From Planctomycetota bacterium (GTDB taxonomy: Bacteria; Planctomycetota; Planctomycetia; Pirellulales; Lacipirellulaceae), in assembly GCA_024278035.1 (NCBI GenBank), contig JAJRUA010000428.1, forward strand, positions 1 to 8,409: a stretch of DNA of 8,409 nucleotides, in the 5' to 3' direction. The notes under the pieces are model-generated. The model was not told the origin of the DNA. It did no database searches and worked only from the letters and a program-made list of their open reading frames with translations. A program made the translations under genes and the position numbers. Positions within the stretch are counted from its first letter, which is position 1. Every line of letters begins with the position of its first letter. Shown here piece after piece: positions 5,570-8,409 of this stretch.

Positions 5570-6430
5570 ATGCCCCTCCTCGGTGCCCACCAGTCGATCG
5601 CCGGCGGTTACTACAAAGCGGTTCGGGCGGCCCATGCCGTGGGGTGCGAGTGCGTTCAGTTGTTTACGAAGAACAACAATCAGTGGCGTGCGAAGCCGAT
5701 TACCGACGAGGATGTCGCCAAGTTCCGCGAAGCGATGGAAGCGTTGGGCGTTCAGCACCCCCTCTCGCACGATTCTTATCTCATTAACTTGGCCAGCCCC
5801 AAGGACGAACTTTGGAACAAGTCGATCGATGCGTTTGTTATTGAGCTTGAACGGGCCGAGCAGTTGGGCATTCCCTATGTGGTGGCCCATCCAGGATCGT
5901 TCACTACGAGCAGTGAAGAAGAGGGGCTCGTTCGCATCGCGGCAGGCCTCGACGAGTGCCATAAACGGACCGAAGGAATCCGTGCGAGGTGCTTGCTAGA
6001 AACTACGGCGGGCCAAGGGAGCAACCTCGGTTCGCGTTTTGAGCACCTCGGGGCGATTGTTGACCAAGTGGCCGAGCCCGAACGGCTGGGCGTTTGCTTC
6101 GACACGTGCCACGTTTTCGCTGCCGGCTATCCGATGGAGACCTTGGACGAATACAACGACACGATGTCCCAACTCGACCAAGCGGTTGGGCTCAATCGCG
6201 TTAAGGCATTTCACCTGAACGATTCCTTACGACCCTTCGCCTCACGCAAAGACCGCCATGCCGCGATCGGCGAAGGCGAAATCGGCCTCGAACCGTTCCG
6301 CCACCTGATGAACGACCCTCGCTTTGCCGAGGTGCCGATGTACATGGAAACGCCCAAGGGAGAAAACGAAGAGGGCGAAAACCTGGACGTAGTCAACCTG
6401 CAAACCCTGCGCGGGCTGATTGGAAGCTGA
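5570..6430 (+). CDS. nfo: endonuclease IV (apurinic/apyrimidinic endonuclease)
   Basis: Endonuclease IV cuts the DNA backbone 5' to abasic sites and trims blocked 3' ends in base-excision repair. The product has 286 aa (E. coli Nfo: 285). It is a TIM barrel with three zinc ions, and all nine metal ligands are visible: His67 (SHDSY), His107 (AHPGS), Glu144 (LETTAGQG), Asp178 and His181 (CFDTCH), His215 (FHLNDS), Asp228 and His230 (KDRH) and Glu260 (METP). The family start [10 protein letters not shown] is at residues 4-13. ATG 5570 is chosen because it sits exactly where homologues begin; the frame stays open upstream to 5165, but that sequence is antisense to hslV. No Shine-Dalgarno is visible; a heptamer repeat lies there instead. 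The gene is divergent from hslVU. Assignment is firm. Confidence 0.97.
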   Translation: MPLLGAHQSIAGGYYKAVRAAHAVGCECVQLFTKNNNQWRAKPITDEDVAKFREAMEALGVQHPLSHDSYLINLASPKDELWNKSIDAFVIELERAEQLGIPYVVAHPGSFTTSSEEEGLVRIAAGLDECHKRTEGIRARCLLETTAGQGSNLGSRFEHLGAIVDQVAEPERLGVCFDTCHVFAAGYPMETLDEYNDTMSQLDQAVGLNRVKAFHLNDSLRPFASRKDRHAAIGEGEIGLEPFRHLMNDPRFAEVPMYMETPKGENEEGENLDVVNLQTLRGLIGS

Positions 6431-6518
6431 AGAAGTTGGAATTACGGAAGGCACAGCCAGAAATTTGTAGCGGACCATTGAGTTTGAATTAGGATCCTAT
6501 CGCAGCAGACCTTTTCCT

Positions 6519-6532
6519 GGTGGTAGCCCACC
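6519..6532. repeat. small hairpin between nfo and the phzF-like gene
   Basis: GGTGG (6519-6523) and CCACC (6528-6532) form a perfect 5-bp stem around TAGC. No T-run follows, so it is not a typical terminator. It lies just ahead of the ribosome binding site of the next gene. The rest of this 128-bp gap shows no clear promoter. Confidence 0.3.
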
Positions 6533-6544
6533 CCACAAGTCGTT

Positions 6545-6550
6545 AGGTGA
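6545..6550 (+). promoter_or_regulatory. ribosome binding site of the phzF-like gene
   Basis: AGGTGA at 6545-6550 is a good anti-Shine-Dalgarno match 8 nt before ATG 6559. It decides the start: the in-frame GTG at 6547 lies inside this motif and is therefore unlikely to be the initiator. Confidence 0.6.
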
Positions 6551-6558
6551 AAAACGTT

Positions 6559-7380
6559 ATGTCGCTTTCCATCTACCAAGTCGATGCCTTCACCGATCGC
6601 CCTTTCACGGGCAACCCGGCGGCCGTTTGTCTGCTTGAGGAACCGGGCGATACCGGTTGGATGCAGAGTGTGGCAGGGGAGATGAATCTCTCTGAGACGG
6701 CGTTCTTGGTTCCGCAGGAAGGCGGCTATGACCTCCGCTGGTTTACGCCAACGGTCGAAGTGGATTTGTGTGGCCATGCGACGCTTGCCTGTGGCCATGT
6801 GCTTTGGGAAACGGGGGAATTATCGCCGGGCCAAGTGGCTCGTTTCCACACACGGAGTGGCGAGCTGACGGCTCGGAGTGAAGCGGACTGGATTACGCTC
6901 GATCTGCCCGCTTTCGAGACAAAGCGGATGACGCCGCCGGTGGACGTGGTCGAGGGACTGGGGGCCAAGCCGGTTGCCGTTTCGCTGGTTAGCAATGGCC
7001 AAGATTACGTTGTTGAAATGGAATCGGAAGAGGCCGTGAGGCGACTCCGCCCCGACTTCGTACGGTTGGGGCGATTGAAGACAGGCCTGATCGCCACGGC
7101 GCAAGCCGAGAATCCGGAGGTCGATTTTGTTTCGCGCTACTTCGGCCCTGCTTTCGGGATCGATGAAGACCCGGTGACCGGCTATGCCCATTGCGTGCTG
7201 GGCCCCTATTGGCAAGAGCGACTCGGCAAGGACCAGTTCATTGCCCACCAGATTTCTGAGCGAGGCGGCGTCTTGCGAGTACGTGTCGAAGGAGACCGAA
7301 TCGCCCTTTCGGGCCAAGCGGTGACGATGTTCTGCGGGAAGCTGACAGAAAGGGCCGCAGCGGCGCGAAAAAGCCCCTAG
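6559..7380 (+). CDS. PhzF family protein (isomerase/epimerase-like)
   Basis: The product has 273 aa and the two-domain diaminopimelate-epimerase-like fold of the PhzF family. PhzF itself isomerises trans-2,3-dihydro-3-hydroxyanthranilate in phenazine synthesis, but most family members have unknown substrates and no phenazine genes are nearby, so the phz role should not be inferred. Visible: YQVDAFTDRPFTGNPAAV (6-23), the general acid/base Glu46 in NLSETAFL, the second-half entry RWFTPTVEVDLCGHAT (60-75) and GIDEDPVTGYAHC (200-212). In the last motif the family usually has TGSAH; here the Ser is Tyr208. ATG 6559 is chosen for its Shine-Dalgarno and because YQVDAF starts the fold. The gene probably has its own transcript or follows nfo; the 128-bp gap argues against tight coupling. 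Cytosolic, no signal peptide. Confidence 0.9.
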   Translation: MSLSIYQVDAFTDRPFTGNPAAVCLLEEPGDTGWMQSVAGEMNLSETAFLVPQEGGYDLRWFTPTVEVDLCGHATLACGHVLWETGELSPGQVARFHTRSGELTARSEADWITLDLPAFETKRMTPPVDVVEGLGAKPVAVSLVSNGQDYVVEMESEEAVRRLRPDFVRLGRLKTGLIATAQAENPEVDFVSRYFGPAFGIDEDPVTGYAHCVLGPYWQERLGKDQFIAHQISERGGVLRVRVEGDRIALSGQAVTMFCGKLTERAAAARKSP

Positions 7381-7399
7381 TAGGGTGCAACGGTCCCTA
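7375..7399. repeat. three alternating CCCTA/TAGGG arms at the phzF-like stop codon
   Basis: CCCTA (7375-7379) overlaps the TAG stop (7378-7380), TAGGG follows at 7381-7385 and CCCTA recurs at 7395-7399. The middle arm can pair with the right arm around a 9-nt loop. The left and middle arms form a palindrome with a single-base centre. As a terminator it would be weak because only TCTAAAATCTT follows. Confidence 0.35.
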
Positions 7400-7524
7400 T
7401 CTAAAATCTTAACTGCTCTCGGAGTAGAGTAACGATTGAGTCCTGTCGCTTTTCTGACGCATTCGTCCCTAGGCGATCGCTCTACAGCAAACGGTTATTT
7501 TTTGTCTCCTTCGTTCAAGAAATT

Positions 7525-7528
7525 GGAG
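7525..7528 (+). promoter_or_regulatory. ribosome binding site of the aldehyde dehydrogenase gene
   Basis: GGAG at 7525-7528 lies 6 nt before the GTG at 7535-7537 and supports that codon as the start of the dehydrogenase gene. The 154-bp gap upstream also holds a T-run (ATTTTTTGT near 7497-7505) but no clear -35/-10 promoter. Confidence 0.6.
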
Positions 7529-7534
7529 AAGCCC

Positions 7535-8409
7535 GTGTCCTTTCCGCCTCCGGAAGAAATCCGCATCACCTACACGACGGCCGATGTCGATCTCTCAGCG
7601 TTTCATCATTACTTTGATGAGGCCTTGGAAAAAATCCGTGGTGACTTTGATACGGAGCATCCCATCTACGCAGGTGGCAAGGCGATCACCGTCGATGCGC
7701 CCTTGATGGAGAATGTCTCGCCGATCGATACGAGCCTGGTGCTCGGCAAGTTCCAAAGCGCGACGGCTGCCGAGGTCGATCAAGTTATGGCAGCCGCCTA
7801 TGGTGCCCGTAAAGCGTGGCGGAACGTGCCTTGGCAAGAACGGGTAGCGCTGATGCGTCGAGCGGCTGGATTGATACGGGACCGCAAGTTTGAGATCGCG
7901 GCGATCATGAGCATTGAGGTTGGCAAGAACCGCTTCGAGTCGATCGGCGATGCCGAGGAGTCGGCCGACCTGATCGACTACTACTGTGACCAAATGGAAG
8001 AGGCGAACGGCTTTATTCGTGAGATGAATCGGATCACGCCGATCGAAACCAATACGGACATTTTGCGTCCTTACGGTGTGTTTGCTTGCATTGCGCCGTT
8101 CAATTTCCCGATGGCTCTGTCGTGTGGAATGTCATCCGCTGCGTTGGTGGCAGGCAACACGGTCGTCTACAAACCGGCGAAGGACGCGCCGTGGACGGGG
8201 CTCAAGCTTTACGAAATCTACCGCGATGCGGGTTTGCCAGAGGGGGTTTTTAATTATATCACAGGCCTTGGCTCAAAAATTGGCGATGCGATCGTGACGC
8301 ATGAGCACACGGACGGCGTCGTCTTCACCGGCTCGAAGCCGGTTGGTATGCGAATGCTTGGCCAGCTAAGCGAGAAATGGGTCAAGCCTTGCCTTATGGA
8401 ACTGGGCGG
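7535..8409 (+). CDS. 1-pyrroline-5-carboxylate dehydrogenase-type aldehyde dehydrogenase (partial, 3' end outside window)
   Basis: The first 291 codons are present and the frame runs off the window end; the family is about 510-550 aa. These enzymes oxidise L-glutamate gamma-semialdehyde to glutamate with NAD+, the last step of proline and arginine/ornithine catabolism. Visible: an N-terminal segment with PIYAGGKAI (43-51) and NVSPIDTSLVLGKF (60-73); the P5CDH-like SADLIDYYCDQMEEANGF (143-160); the oxyanion Asn190 in APFNFP; the cofactor stretch AGNTVVYKPAKDAP (206-219); DAGLPEGVFNYITG (231-244); FTGSKPVG (264-271); and the general-base Glu289 in LMELG at the edge. The catalytic Cys lies beyond the window and cannot be checked. 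GTG 7535 is supported by GGAG upstream. No proline dehydrogenase domain is fused in front, so it is a stand-alone RocA-type protein. Other aldehyde dehydrogenase subfamilies are possible but less likely. Confidence 0.9.
   Translation, partial: MSFPPPEEIRITYTTADVDLSAFHHYFDEALEKIRGDFDTEHPIYAGGKAITVDAPLMENVSPIDTSLVLGKFQSATAAEVDQVMAAAYGARKAWRNVPWQERVALMRRAAGLIRDRKFEIAAIMSIEVGKNRFESIGDAEESADLIDYYCDQMEEANGFIREMNRITPIETNTDILRPYGVFACIAPFNFPMALSCGMSSAALVAGNTVVYKPAKDAPWTGLKLYEIYRDAGLPEGVFNYITGLGSKIGDAIVTHEHTDGVVFTGSKPVGMRMLGQLSEKWVKPCLMELG

Noticed and set aside
5383..5571. 63-codon upstream extension of hslV
   Set aside because: It crosses the repeat-rich intergenic region and shows no family similarity; it would put the catalytic Thr about 70 residues from the N-terminus.
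6559..7380. Phenazine biosynthesis role for the PhzF-like gene
   Set aside because: No other phz gene is nearby, and most PhzF-family proteins in bacteria are unrelated to phenazine production.
7473..7480. GCGATCGC, the cyanobacterial HIP1 octamer
   Set aside because: A single copy in 8.4 kb shows no enrichment and is expected by chance at this GC content.
7595..7993. 132-codon minus-strand frame inside the aldehyde dehydrogenase gene
   Set aside because: The plus strand encodes an unbroken aldehyde dehydrogenase with conserved motifs; this is antisense shadow.
1..8409. CRISPR array, insertion sequence, tRNA or phage genes
   Set aside because: I found no regularly spaced repeats, terminal inverted repeats with transposase, cloverleaf-like sequence or phage protein anywhere in the window.

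Overview
The window reads as ordinary chromosomal DNA of a Gram-negative-type bacterium of moderate to high GC. The best guess is Planctomycetota (Pirellulales-like). I infer this from the style of the proteins: the HslU pore and N-terminal sequence, the divergent BshC-like protein, and the weak or absent Shine-Dalgarno sequences on many genes. No marker gene fixes the taxonomy. I see no mobile element, phage gene, tRNA, rRNA or CRISPR array.

Layout, left to right. Positions 1-93 may be the last codons of a plus-strand gene. Positions 94-303 are non-coding but carry several compact perfect hairpins. An FxsA-family membrane protein follows (304-810, +); its tail contains an in-frame 21-bp duplication. 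It meets, tail to tail with a 7-bp overlap, a minus-strand pair: a family 2 glycosyltransferase (2420-3226) followed 11 nt later by a large protein that looks like a remote homologue of BshC, the bacillithiol cysteine ligase (804-2408). Farther right on the minus strand is the hslV-hslU operon (5382 down to 3498), which encodes the ATP-dependent HslVU protease; the two cistrons overlap by 8 bp. Divergent from hslV is nfo (5570-6430, +), encoding the zinc AP endonuclease endonuclease IV. A PhzF-family isomerase-like protein (6559-7380, +) follows, then the first 291 codons of a 1-pyrroline-5-carboxylate dehydrogenase-type aldehyde dehydrogenase (7535 to window end, +).

Functionally this is a housekeeping and stress mix: proteolysis (HslVU), base-excision repair (Nfo) and amino-acid catabolism (P5C dehydrogenase). 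The least understood unit is the glycosyltransferase/BshC-like operon. It pairs a polyprenyl-phosphate-sugar-synthase-like GT2 with a probable ligase of unknown substrate, and it is the best candidate here for undescribed biochemistry. Other points worth checking are the structured leader at 94-303, a degenerate heptamer repeat abutting nfo, paired repeats upstream of hslV, and a Ser-to-Tyr change in a conserved PhzF motif.
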